Below, one piece after another: positions 9,570 through 19,960 of a stretch of 64,000 nt of DNA (its first letter is position 1; every line of letters starts with the position of its first letter). A program made the translations under genes and the position numbers. The notes under the pieces were generated by a model. The model saw only the letters and a program-made list of their open reading frames with translations, was not told the origin of the DNA and did no database searches. This stretch comes from Bremerella volcania (GTDB lineage Bacteria; Planctomycetota; Planctomycetia; Pirellulales; Pirellulaceae), in contig NZ_CP036289.1 in assembly GCF_007748115.1 (NCBI RefSeq), forward strand, positions 124,001 to 188,000, written 5' to 3'.

Positions 9570-10166
9570 ATGAGCTTTGCCCGAAACCTTTGGGCCATCC
9601 TTTGGATCCCGCTGCTTGTTGAGCAGGCGTGGGCTGGTCCTGTTCATGGCACGGGGTCCGGCAACAGTTTTCTCGAAGGGATTGTGCATCCCTGGTTTGG
9701 TATCGATCACCTGCTGGCAACGCTTGCCATCGGGCTGCTGGTGGCTCACGTCGAGAAGGGATCGATGATCGCGGTTCCCATCGTTTTCTTAAGCAGCTTG
9801 ATGGCCGGGGAAGGGCTCAATGGAAGTGGAATCTGGCTTCCCTGGGGAGAGCCGATCGTGGCGTTTTCGGTTATCCTGTTGGGCGTCGCCCTCATTCCCG
9901 GGAGAAAGTACCCCGAGCTGCTGCTAGCAGTCGCGGTGGCCTTTTTCGGAATCTTTCATGGCTACGTGCACGGCTCAGAGAGCCTGATGACCGATTCGCT
10001 ACCGTTGGCGTTTCTATTAGGTCTTCTGCTGGGAACCGGACTGCTGCTGGGGATTGGCATTTGGATCGGCCACTGGATCGAACCCGCCTCGACGTTGTCG
10101 CGGAGTATTGGCGTCGTGATTTCGCTGGCGGGCTTGGGGGTATTCATCTACGCTTTGGTCGTCTAG
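9570..10166 (+). CDS. HupE/UreJ family membrane protein
   Basis: HupE/UreJ proteins are small membrane proteins linked to nickel or cobalt uptake. The signature HPWFGIDHLLATLAIGLL appears just after the N-terminus, and a second histidine motif FFGIFHGYVHG lies near the middle. There are about six hydrophobic segments. I place the start at ATG 9570, giving MSFARNLWAILWIPLLVEQA as a signal-like sequence (198 aa); a GTG at 9534 would add 12 residues without hydrophobic character. It follows trpC by 48 bases. No urease or hydrogenase genes are in the window, so the metal is unknown. Confidence 0.88.
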   Translation: MSFARNLWAILWIPLLVEQAWAGPVHGTGSGNSFLEGIVHPWFGIDHLLATLAIGLLVAHVEKGSMIAVPIVFLSSLMAGEGLNGSGIWLPWGEPIVAFSVILLGVALIPGRKYPELLLAVAVAFFGIFHGYVHGSESLMTDSLPLAFLLGLLLGTGLLLGIGIWIGHWIEPASTLSRSIGVVISLAGLGVFIYALVV

Positions 10167-10322
10167 TAGCTGCTAGCGTGCCGAGACTGCGGATGTGTCT
10201 TGCGTTGGATCCCTCATCTCGGGTAGTAGTACCCTTCGCACCAAACGCACGGACCGACATTTCGCCGTCGGCGATTCGGAAATCCGAACGAGATCCATTG
10301 AATACCCAAAGCCTGATCGTCG

Positions 10323-11201
10323 ATGCAGATACAAGAGACCTATTCTGTTCCGCCTCACTCGCGATCGGCCGCGGACTTGTCGACCATGCCCGACTCGGAC
10401 CCAACACAAAACACGCGTCACAACAACTCAATTCAGCCAGCACTGATCTGGATGACCATCGTGCCGTTTGCTTTGTTGATGACGCTTACGGTCCTGTGCT
10501 ATCTGACGCAGCTCGATCTGCTGACGACCCGTCAATTCTTCAGCGACCAGGGTGATGATCCGTTTCCCTACGGCGAAACGCTGGTGGCAAACCTGATTTA
10601 CGACTACGGCCCGATTCCCGCGATTGTCTTCGGCGTGGGAGGCGTCGCCACTTGGATTGGCAGCTTTCTCTTCGCCTGGCTGAGAAACTGGAGAAAGGGA
10701 GCGCTGTTCTGCTCGCTGGCGATCCTGATTGGCCCAGGGATATTGATTAACACGGTTTTGAAGCCCAACTGGGGACGCCCGCGTCCGATCGATACGGCCG
10801 TGTTTGGAGGTGACTTCCAGTACATTCCACCGGGAACGATTGGCCCTTACGAGATGGCCAAGTCGTTCCCCAGCGGTCATGCTTCGATGGGGTTTGTGTT
10901 CCTGCTGCCGGCCTTTCTACTTCTTCGCAAGAACCCACAACGCGCGGCATGCGTATTTGCCTTCGGGCTATTGTGTGGTGCCGGTGTGGGTGCCTCCCGC
11001 ATTGCCGAGGGGGGACACTACCTGAGTGATATTGCTTGGAGTGGTGCGATCGTCTACTTTACCGGCCTCGCTTTATACGTGGGAATGTACGGCTGGAAAC
11101 GGCCGGAGACATTGGCTGCAGCGACGGCGGAAACCGTGCCGTTTTCGCCAAATAGCCATGCAGACAACGTGCAAGAAGTTCGTAAAAGTTCCGCAGCTTA
11201 A
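10323..11201 (+). CDS. PAP2-family phosphatase
   Basis: This is an integral membrane phosphatase of the PAP2 superfamily acting on lipid phosphates or diphosphates. The three motifs are visible: KPNWGRPRP (motif 1), FPSGHASMG (motif 2) and SRIAEGGHYLSD (motif 3), with about six membrane segments. The 292-residue call uses ATG 10323; ATG 10386 is an alternative that drops a polar leader. It begins a plus-strand run with an LptF/G permease (19 bases downstream) and a lipid-linked sugar transferase, so a role in lipid A or carrier-lipid dephosphorylation is plausible. The specific substrate is inferred, not shown. Confidence 0.9.
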   Translation: MQIQETYSVPPHSRSAADLSTMPDSDPTQNTRHNNSIQPALIWMTIVPFALLMTLTVLCYLTQLDLLTTRQFFSDQGDDPFPYGETLVANLIYDYGPIPAIVFGVGGVATWIGSFLFAWLRNWRKGALFCSLAILIGPGILINTVLKPNWGRPRPIDTAVFGGDFQYIPPGTIGPYEMAKSFPSGHASMGFVFLLPAFLLLRKNPQRAACVFAFGLLCGAGVGASRIAEGGHYLSDIAWSGAIVYFTGLALYVGMYGWKRPETLAAATAETVPFSPNSHADNVQEVRKSSAA

Positions 11202-11220
11202 GTAAAGCACAAGATTTCTC

Positions 11221-12381
11221 ATGACAACGATCCAGAGGTACGTCTTGTGGGAGATCACCAAGGTCTTCCTGCTCTGCCTCGGAATCACCGTGCTTCTGAT
11301 GACCGTCGGTGGTGGTGTGAACGAAGGGCTCAAGAAGGGATTGCCTCCCGGGGTGATCCTGAACATGCTCCCGTACTTCATTCCCGAAATGCTGCGTTAC
11401 ACGATTCCAGGCTGCATGCTTTTCGCCGTCTGTACGGCCTTTGGCCGAATGGCCGCTTCCAACGAAATCACGGCTATCAAGTCGGCCGGCATCAATCCGA
11501 TGGAACTGATGTGGCCGGTGCTCACGCTGGCCTACTTCCTCAGCTTCTTTACCTTCTGGATGTACGATGCCTGCGCGGCGTGGTCTCGCCCGAATCTGCA
11601 CCGCGTCGTGGCCGAGTCGCTTGACGATACCGTTTACGGAGTGCTCAGGACGCAGCGCAACTTCAAGATGTCTGGCTTCTCGGTGACCGTGAAGTCGGTT
11701 CAGGATCGCAAGTTGATCAGCCCCACGTTCCAGGTCGCGGCGACCGAGTCGCAGCCGTCGATTTACCTGGAGGTTGAAGAAGCCGAACTGAAGACCGATC
11801 CGAAGACTGGCATCCTACAACTGATTTGCCGGGATGGCACGGTCGAATTTGGCGACGAAGGCTCCTTCGAATTCCCAGACGAACGCGTCATTTATCTCGA
11901 TCATCTGAATTCGATTGAACTGAACGAAGATAATTCTTCTCCGGCCAATCTCACCCTTAAGGCGATACCCAAGCAGATCGATCGCGAGAAAGCGCTCGTT
12001 AAGGAAGCGAAAGCGACACTCCAAGAAGTGACCGACAGCGCTGACGCGGAAATCCTGGACGATGCCCAGCACAATTTGAAGCATCACCAAAAGCGTTTGT
12101 TTCGCCTGCAAGCCGAGCGTCAACGCCGCCTGGCCAACGGGTTTGGCGTATTTTGTTTTGTTTGCATGGGCATCCCGGTCGCTATTTGGAGAAAGTCGGC
12201 GGACAACGTTTCGACCTTCTTTACCTGCTTCCTGCCGATCCTTTTGCTGTATTACCCGCTGCTGGTCATTGGCGAGCAGACGGCCCGGGAAGGAACCTTT
12301 GGTTCGGCACCGGTGTGGATTGCCAACGCCGTGTTGATCACGATTGGCGCGGCACTCATTTGGCGAGTGAATCGAAACTAG
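11221..12381 (+). CDS. LptF/LptG family (YjgP/YjgQ) permease
   Basis: The 386-residue protein has the LptF/G plan: three N-terminal membrane segments (about 15-33, 58-78, 98-118), a long beta-rich periplasmic region (about 130-300) and three C-terminal segments (about 310-385). LptFG with LptB pulls lipopolysaccharide out of the inner membrane. The motif MAASNEITAIKSAGINP near residue 80 is typical for the coupling region. The periplasmic part contains a helical insert around residues 255-300. Gene spacing of 19 and 9 bases to its neighbours implies an operon with the PAP2 phosphatase and the glycosyltransferase. The partner permease and LptB are not in the window. Confidence 0.88.
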   Translation: MTTIQRYVLWEITKVFLLCLGITVLLMTVGGGVNEGLKKGLPPGVILNMLPYFIPEMLRYTIPGCMLFAVCTAFGRMAASNEITAIKSAGINPMELMWPVLTLAYFLSFFTFWMYDACAAWSRPNLHRVVAESLDDTVYGVLRTQRNFKMSGFSVTVKSVQDRKLISPTFQVAATESQPSIYLEVEEAELKTDPKTGILQLICRDGTVEFGDEGSFEFPDERVIYLDHLNSIELNEDNSSPANLTLKAIPKQIDREKALVKEAKATLQEVTDSADAEILDDAQHNLKHHQKRLFRLQAERQRRLANGFGVFCFVCMGIPVAIWRKSADNVSTFFTCFLPILLLYYPLLVIGEQTAREGTFGSAPVWIANAVLITIGAALIWRVNRN

Positions 12382-12390
12382 TAGCCACTT

Positions 12391-13980
12391 ATGAATACAC
12401 CAATCGAGGCCATGCAGGCCGATTCAGATGACTCGTCGGCGTGGACTCGCCGGGCAATTTGGCTGCTGTTGGGCTTGGGACTGTTTCGCGTTCTTTATCT
12501 CGCGCTCGATCCCTTCGACCTGGTCCACGACGAAGCCTACTACTGGGATTGGTCGCGGCAGTTGGATTACGGCTACTTCAGCAAGCCTCCGATGATTGCC
12601 TGGATCATTGGCCTGTCGACGCGGCTGCTGGGAGATCACGAGTTCGCGGTTCGCTTACCGGCCTCGCTATTGGGGACGGGTAGCCTCGCGTTCGTCTTTC
12701 TGCTGGCCCGCCGGATGTACGACGCGAAGGTCGGTTTCTGGGCGATGTTGCTGGCCGCGATGACCCCTGGCAACGCGGCGATGAGCTTGTTGATGACGAT
12801 CGACTCGCCATTCCTCTTCTTCTGGAGCGTCGCCATGTATTGCTTTTGGCGACTGCTGGAACGGGGCGAAGATCGCTGGAAATGGTTGATCGCCACCACC
12901 CTTGTGATTGGCCTCGGCCTGCTGACCAAACAAACCATGGCGGGCATGCTGGTCTTTGGTGGTTTGTTCGTTCTGCTTTCCAGGGAAGACCGGCATGAAG
13001 CGATTCGTCCGACGCTGTATATCTGTGCGATCGGAGCCTTGTTGTTCCTCGCTCCTGTCTTCTATTGGAACTACCAGCACGACTGGGTCACGCTGCATCA
13101 CACCAGCGAGCACTTCCAAGGCGAGCCGGTATCGGTACTGCGCCGCGTGGCGATCTCGCTGGAATTCGTCGGCGGACTGTTCGGCGTCATCTCGCCGGTA
13201 ACGTTCTTCCTGTTCATCTGCGTGACCGCATTCGGGTTGTTTGCGTTTCGCAGCGTCGGACGCCGCGAGCGCTACTTGCTTTGCCTGAGTGCACTGCCGA
13301 TGGTGCTTGTTCTGGGATTGAGCTTGAAGCAGCGGCTGGAACTCAACTGGCCAGCTCCTTTTTTTAGTGCCGGTATCATCCTGGTCGCCGCCTGGGCACT
13401 GGGTCACGTGCAACTACCGAATCTTTTCCTGAAACCGGCCGAGTGGCGATTGCGATATGCGGCCACCGTCGGAGCGATCTTCCTGGCTGGCACCTACGCG
13501 ATGCCGCTGGCATTGCCGCTGCTGGGGCTCAATGGAAGCAAGGTTGATGTGCTCGTTCGCCTGCGAGGATGGGAAGAGCTTGGCAGCGAAGTGGGTAGCC
13601 GATTAGAGCGACACGAGGAACGATCGCAGGCCATGATCGTCACCGCCGGAAGAGCGGTCGCTTCGGAGTTAGCGTTCTACATGCCGCAGCATCCGAAAGT
13701 CTACCTGTGGGGAGACAACCAGTTCCCACTCTCGCAATACGACGTCTGGGGCGGACCGGACGAGACCAAGAGCCGCGACTTCCTGCTGGTCGCCCACCAG
13801 GGAGAAGAGATCCCGCTTCCGCTGAAGCTAGCTTTTCAATCGATCCAGCCGTTGGAAGAAGTCGAAGTGGAAGTGGGCCCCAATCGCAAGCATGCGGTGA
13901 CCATCTATCGCGGCCAAGGCTTCCGCGGCTGGTCGGTCGCCAAAAGTATTCAGGCCGATCAGCAGACCATGCATCGGTAA
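12391..13980 (+). CDS. ArnT/PMT-like membrane glycosyltransferase
   Basis: This is a 529-residue polytopic GT-C glycosyltransferase. The first loop carries DEAYYWDWSRQLDYGYFSKP, the acidic motif and YFSKPP element typical of ArnT and related dolichyl- or undecaprenyl-phosphate-sugar transferases. The next loop has RLPASLLGTG. About ten hydrophobic segments precede a C-terminal soluble domain (about 390-529). Such enzymes move a sugar from a polyprenyl phosphate donor to lipid A or protein on the periplasmic side. The position 9 bases after the LptF/G gene supports an envelope lipid role. Donor and acceptor are unknown. Confidence 0.88.
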   Translation: MNTPIEAMQADSDDSSAWTRRAIWLLLGLGLFRVLYLALDPFDLVHDEAYYWDWSRQLDYGYFSKPPMIAWIIGLSTRLLGDHEFAVRLPASLLGTGSLAFVFLLARRMYDAKVGFWAMLLAAMTPGNAAMSLLMTIDSPFLFFWSVAMYCFWRLLERGEDRWKWLIATTLVIGLGLLTKQTMAGMLVFGGLFVLLSREDRHEAIRPTLYICAIGALLFLAPVFYWNYQHDWVTLHHTSEHFQGEPVSVLRRVAISLEFVGGLFGVISPVTFFLFICVTAFGLFAFRSVGRRERYLLCLSALPMVLVLGLSLKQRLELNWPAPFFSAGIILVAAWALGHVQLPNLFLKPAEWRLRYAATVGAIFLAGTYAMPLALPLLGLNGSKVDVLVRLRGWEELGSEVGSRLERHEERSQAMIVTAGRAVASELAFYMPQHPKVYLWGDNQFPLSQYDVWGGPDETKSRDFLLVAHQGEEIPLPLKLAFQSIQPLEEVEVEVGPNRKHAVTIYRGQGFRGWSVAKSIQADQQTMHR

Positions 13981-13985
13981 CTGCG

Positions 13986-15631
13986 TTAAAGCAGGTGCCG
14001 CGCTTTGATCTCGAGGTACTGATTTACCAGGTTGGCGGTCAGGTCTTCTGGGAAGACGTCTAGGGCCAGCACCCCTTTGTGGCTGAGGTCGGTCAGCACA
14101 TGATGCCGCCAGGTAAGGATTTCGGCGGCAGCCGCGGCTCGAAACAAGTCAGGCCCATATGGCTTCTCGTTCTCGGCGGCGTCGAACAAGCGATGGTCTC
14201 GCAGCAGCACGCCCAGGGGCAAGTGCCTACCGACGAGGGTCGTCAGGTACTGCTCGATCTGATGCGAGTTGACCTCGTCGATAACGTTGGTGATCAAGAC
14301 CACCAGCGATCGCTTTCGGCAATTGGTCCGCAGGTGCATGAACGCTTCGTCGTAGCGAGACTCGACCAGCTGCGGAAATTGATCGTAGCTGGCATGCAGC
14401 AGATGATTCATCTGGTTGGCGCCCGACTTCGGCGGCACGTACTTGTGCACGCGATCGGAAAACGCGATCGCCCCGACCGAGTCTCCCTGCCGCAGGGCAA
14501 CGAAGCTCAGCATCAGCATCGCGTTGAATGCGTGGTCCAACAGGCTGATGCCGTCTGCTTCGTTGGTCATCATTCGCCCGCAGTCGATCATGAACATGAT
14601 CCGCTGGCTCTGACTGGTTTGAAACTCGCGAACCGTCAAACGCCGACGCCGGGCCGTGCTCCGCCAGTCGATATGCTTGTAGTTGTCGTCTCGGGTGTAG
14701 TCACGCAGACGCTCGAAGTCATGATCCTGGCCGACCTTTCGCGTACGCCGCACGCCGACCAGGCTCAAGCGATTCGTACGGGCCAACAGTGCGTACTCGG
14801 CCAATTGCTTCATGTCGGGATAGACACTGATGGCAACGTGCGCCGGGACCTTGACGATCTTCTTCCAGAAGCGAAGCTTGCTGTCGACCTTGATGAATAC
14901 CGTATCCATCGAGAACGACCCGCGCTGGGTCGGTTCCATTTCGTAGTGCACGGTCGTGCGGCTGCGTGGTTCGACGTCCAGGTTGAACTCTTCCGGTACG
15001 GCCAGAAACTGCTGCGGAACGTCGTCGCGAACGGACAAGTGAAGATTCAGGGGGCCCTTGTAGGTGATCGTCAGGATCACCTTTTGCTTCTTCAGAAGGG
15101 ACGCAATGCGGCTCGTTTCGCGCTCAACCAAAAAGTGCTTCGCGCCAGGCAGGCTCGCCAGGTCAATCGCGGCGATTGCCGCAATAGCGAGGTTCAAGCC
15201 CAGTAGCGTCCAGGCAACCCATGCCAGCGAGTTGCCTACCGCGGCGAAGGCGAACAACACGCAGATGGCCAGCGCCGCGACGAACGTCATCCCCAGCCAT
15301 ACGCGTGCCGATAGTGGGAGAAACTTGGCTTGAAAACGCTCCCACCCCAGGGAATGAGCGAGAAACTGAACGAACGAAAAAATGCCCACCGCCAGGGCAA
15401 GTATCAGCAGAAAGACGATCGGACCCATCAAGCTACCGGCGTCAGCCAGCAAAATGGCTATCACCGGCACCGGCATCAGCGCCGCGAAGCTCAGGGCCAG
15501 CCAGATCGTGGGCGTCGTCCGCATCCAACGAGCAAGGATGGCCAAGGGAAGGACCATGGCCACCAATTGCATCATGGGCTGGGTGAGGACGTTATTCCAA
15601 AGCCCGACGAAAAAGTCTTGCAGGAACGAGA

Positions 15632-15635
<4 letters not shown>
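13986..15635 (-). CDS. DUF58 domain protein (VWA-like), MoxR partner
   Basis: The 549-residue protein begins with two or more hydrophobic segments (about 15-130) and carries a DUF58 core, KHIDWRSTARRRRLTVREF, followed by a VWA-like fold. The MIDAS position reads DCGRMM instead of DxSxS, so metal binding is probably altered. DUF58 proteins are the usual partners of MoxR ATPases. Its start overlaps the end of the MoxR gene by 4 bases, and it is the last gene of the seven-gene minus-strand operon. Only 5 bases separate its end from the convergent glycosyltransferase gene. Confidence 0.92.
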
Positions 15636-16966
<1,331 letters not shown>

Positions 16967-17037
16967 GGATGCTCGCTTATCGTAATGCACGCCGTCTTGT
17001 CGATTTGCGGTCGGGTTTCGTGATCGAGGGGGAGGGC

Positions 17038-18264
17038 TTACTTCCCATCGCCTCGACGTACCTTCGATCGACGGTAGACGGTGTCTCCTTTCATTGCTTG
17101 ATGATATTGCTGGACGCGCAGCTGAGCGTAACCGTGATCATCGGTTGCCTGCAGCAGGTCGCCCACGGAATCGATATGCTTCTTGAAGTCGGACGTCTCG
17201 GCCGATGGCAATCGTTTGGCACGGCCGAAAATGGGATACAACGCAAAGCAGAGAACGATCAGCCACCACGCCATCTGCAGGCCCACCAAGTTCAGCGGCC
17301 ATTTCGAGAGCCATTCCCAGCCACTGTTACCGTCGGTCGATTGGTCCGCATTCATGATGCGAACGCCCGCTTCGGTTTCCAGGAAGGCCACGCTCTCCGG
17401 GGGATAGTACGACTGATCGCACTGGTTCACCAGCTTGGCCGCCAGCTTGCGGTGCTCGGGATTGACCAGGGGAAGATTCAACAGGAAACAACCATTGTTG
17501 ACCAGGATGACTTGGTTGTCGCTGTAATCGCTGCCCAGCCGAGCAACGATCGCTTCGTTACCGGTTCCCAGCAAGATTTCAGTATCTTCCACCAGGTGAA
17601 CCGGGACCGACTCGCCGTCTATTGAATTGAAGCCTTCGTAGATCGAGTCTTCGTCGGCCGGGATCATCCGCGATCGGAGTTCGATCTGGGTTTTCGTCGC
17701 GTCGACTCCCTCGGCCCAGGGGCCACTGAGCGACCTGGCAATTCGCCGCGGGGCGTCCCGTTCGATCTTGTAAAAGGTGTAATCCGCTTTGGCCGTTTGA
17801 TAGTTTCGCAGTTGGTCGAACGATTCGATCGCCAGGCTCCGCTGCCGCATCACGTCGAGCTTTTCAGCGGGGTCGACCTTGTCAAGGACGTCTCCCCAGT
17901 ACTGGATGGATGCATCGAAGTCGCGTCCCACGTAGACGAACGTGCGACCTTCTTCTTCCTGCAGCCATTTCAAAATCGTATCACGAAACTCGGGCGTTGG
18001 ACCGTCGAAGTTATTGGGGAACCAGACGATCACGTCGTGCCGCAGCATGCTCGGCGAGACGACGCTGTAGCTGCGCACGTAGTAGCCTGCCTCGCGGAAC
18101 ATCTCGGACAGCCCCTTGGTGCCGTTGACGCTGCCAGCTTCGTTGCCGGTTCGCTTGCCGTAGGCCGTGCGGAGTTTGTCGTTCGGCTTGCCGCAGCCAA
18201 CCATAATCGTACAGGCCATCAGCATTAGCAGGACGATCGTTCGGAAAGAGCGTGTGCCGTTCAT
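17038..18264 (-). CDS. DUF4350 lipoprotein/membrane protein of the MoxR operon
   Basis: I choose the ATG at 18264, not an upstream extension to 18315, because GGAGG lies a few bases before it and because it yields a lipoprotein signal: TIVLLMLMACTIMVGCGKPN with Cys near residue 24. The 408-residue protein has a DUF4350-type domain (SEMFREAGYYVRSYSVVSPSM; VIVWFPNNFDGPTPE) and a C-terminal membrane segment around LVGLQMAWWLIVLCFALYPI. Its start overlaps the DUF4129 gene stop by 4 bases. DUF4350 proteins recur beside MoxR/DUF58 genes; the molecular function is unknown. Confidence 0.88.
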   Translation of the reverse strand: MNGTRSFRTIVLLMLMACTIMVGCGKPNDKLRTAYGKRTGNEAGSVNGTKGLSEMFREAGYYVRSYSVVSPSMLRHDVIVWFPNNFDGPTPEFRDTILKWLQEEEGRTFVYVGRDFDASIQYWGDVLDKVDPAEKLDVMRQRSLAIESFDQLRNYQTAKADYTFYKIERDAPRRIARSLSGPWAEGVDATKTQIELRSRMIPADEDSIYEGFNSIDGESVPVHLVEDTEILLGTGNEAIVARLGSDYSDNQVILVNNGCFLLNLPLVNPEHRKLAAKLVNQCDQSYYPPESVAFLETEAGVRIMNADQSTDGNSGWEWLSKWPLNLVGLQMAWWLIVLCFALYPIFGRAKRLPSAETSDFKKHIDSVGDLLQATDDHGYAQLRVQQYHQAMKGDTVYRRSKVRRGDGK

Positions 18265-19088
18265 ACGCCACCTCCCGCCAAATGCTGATTGAACTGGGTC
18301 ATCTCGTTCCAGCATCGCTCGAAGCGGTCGCGCGTCAAATTGCGATTGCCAAAGAAGACGTCCTCGAACGCGTTCATGGTCCCTTGCAGAATCTTCCGCA
18401 GGTCGCGGTTGCGGCCTGCTTCGCGCAGGTACTGGCCGTTGGTCTTTCCCTTGGCCAGGCGAATGATGTGTCCCTTGTCGAGTTCCAGCAGCTGGAAGCT
18501 GAACAGGTAAACGATTGCTTCGTTGAAATTACCCGACTCGTAACAGCGACGGGCCTCGTCCAACAGGTTGCCGTCCTTCTTCTTGACCTCAAAGGGAAGA
18601 TGTTCGACGCGGTCGACCTGGCTCGACTTCTCATCCTCGTGCTGCTGAGGCACGTACGAACTGGTCGCGGCCGCACCGCCCGAGCTAACGGCACGGTAGA
18701 TCAGGTACGTGATGAAACCAAGCACGATGATCAAGATCGAGTACATCAAAATCGAGAACAGCGACAGTCCGCCCAGGTTGGGGAAATTCCAGTTTACAGG
18801 GGCTGCCGGCGCGGCGGCTGGCTTCTTCTTTTTGGCAGTGCCTGGCCGCGTGTTGGGCATCTTCGTTTCGCCAGGCACCGGAATGGTACGCACCTCGTCC
18901 GACTCGCTGTCGTACCAGTTGGCCTGGGGAATACTGGCCAGCGCCTCGCGTCCTTGTTCGACCGGTTGTTGGATCGAACGCGTGCCGGTGCCGAAGTCAT
19001 CCCACTCCTGAGCATATGCCTGAGGCAGTAGCGCAAGCGACAGCAACAGGCACATCGTACCGAGTTTTCCGAGAAGGCCTCGCGTCAT
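18261..19088 (-). CDS. DUF4129-type secreted/membrane protein of the MoxR operon
   Basis: The frame is open further upstream, but the ATG at 19088 starts a clean signal peptide (LGTMCLLLSLALLPQAYAQ) and overlaps the preceding gene by 4 bases, so the 275-residue product is preferred. A proline/lysine linker is followed by one membrane segment (ILMYSILIIVLGFITYLIY, about residues 110-130) and a helical DUF4129-like cytoplasmic domain (RCYESGNFNEAIVYLFSFQL; NGQYLREAGRNRDLR). DUF4129 domains accompany MoxR/DUF58 systems widely. Function unknown; it probably tethers or regulates the ATPase complex at the membrane. Confidence 0.85.
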   Translation of the reverse strand: MTRGLLGKLGTMCLLLSLALLPQAYAQEWDDFGTGTRSIQQPVEQGREALASIPQANWYDSESDEVRTIPVPGETKMPNTRPGTAKKKKPAAAPAAPVNWNFPNLGGLSLFSILMYSILIIVLGFITYLIYRAVSSGGAAATSSYVPQQHEDEKSSQVDRVEHLPFEVKKKDGNLLDEARRCYESGNFNEAIVYLFSFQLLELDKGHIIRLAKGKTNGQYLREAGRNRDLRKILQGTMNAFEDVFFGNRNLTRDRFERCWNEMTQFNQHLAGGGV

Positions 19089-19960
19089 CCGGCGACCTCC
19101 TTCAGACGTGATGCTTCGGCCCGCAGAACGAGTTCGACTTCCCATCCTTCGCGGCGGATGCGGAGGTCCAGGTAACACAAAAATCGCACGACGGTCATGA
19201 ATGCGACCACCAGCCATAAGGCCAGGGGGAACCAGATGAACAGGAACATGTCGTCCCAGTTCCACTGACCGAAGACGTAGCCCCGGAGTCCAAAGACATT
19301 CATGACGATACTGGCCGCCAGCAAAACACTGATGCTCGAGGCCATCGCGCGGATGACCAGGTCGCCGAAGTTGGGTTGATGCAAGGCCGAACTGCGGCGG
19401 CCAACGGTGATGGCATCCTTCTGCCGCGAGAAGACCGGATTCTTTTCCAGGATCAGGATCTCGCCAATGTAAGGTCGCACGGCGCGGAGGATTGCCGCGT
19501 AGCAGCAGACGAAGAACATCATGGTGGCGGCGAAGTAGTTTTCTGCAAACGAACCAATGAACGCCAGGACCATGCCGGGCAAGATGGCCCTTAGCACGAC
19601 GATGATCCAGAAGATGCGCGGAACGACCGGCCAGAGACCGGTGCACATTCTCCGCCAATTCGGTTTGTCGTGGAACAAGGCATCGCCCAAAAGCAGAGTG
19701 ATCGGCAGACCTGCCAGGGGCGCTTCCAGGAAGATAAGGGTAATCATGTAGTAGATGAACCAACCAGCCGTTTCGTTCACGACCAGATCCGGTTCCATCA
19801 CCCACAACAGGCCCGCGTTGATCAGTGTGAGTGGCACCGCCGTGATTGCCAGGGCCTGTAGAATCTTCCACCAGTAAACGCGCATCACGATGAGCGCCAG
19901 ATCGTAGATCTCCAGCAGTTCTCGTTCGCGGATGGCAATGCGTGTCTTATCAAGCTGCAT
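19085..19960 (-). CDS. Polytopic membrane protein of the MoxR operon
   Basis: The 291-residue protein has about six hydrophobic segments (roughly 35-55, 65-90, 115-145, 150-170, 210-235, 240-265) and short charged loops. I recognise no named family. It begins MQLDKTRIAIRERELLEIYD, a charged amphipathic stretch likely to lie in the cytoplasm. It overlaps the SpoIIM-like gene (11 bases) and the DUF4129 gene (4 bases), which places it firmly in the operon. By position it could be a permease-like or scaffold partner of the SpoIIM and RDD proteins. Confidence 0.8.
   Translation of the reverse strand: MQLDKTRIAIRERELLEIYDLALIVMRVYWWKILQALAITAVPLTLINAGLLWVMEPDLVVNETAGWFIYYMITLIFLEAPLAGLPITLLLGDALFHDKPNWRRMCTGLWPVVPRIFWIIVVLRAILPGMVLAFIGSFAENYFAATMMFFVCCYAAILRAVRPYIGEILILEKNPVFSRQKDAITVGRRSSALHQPNFGDLVIRAMASSISVLLAASIVMNVFGLRGYVFGQWNWDDMFLFIWFPLALWLVVAFMTVVRFLCYLDLRIRREGWEVELVLRAEASRLKEVAG

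Noticed and set aside
14079-15206. 375-codon plus-strand frame opposite the DUF58 gene
   Set aside because: Composition is that of the antisense of a GC-rich gene; no family motif, and the minus-strand DUF58 gene is clearly real.
19089-19871. Upstream extension of the DUF4129 gene (long minus-strand frame)
   Set aside because: It overlaps almost the whole upstream membrane protein gene, is His/Arg-rich noise, and a signal peptide starts at the ATG 19088.
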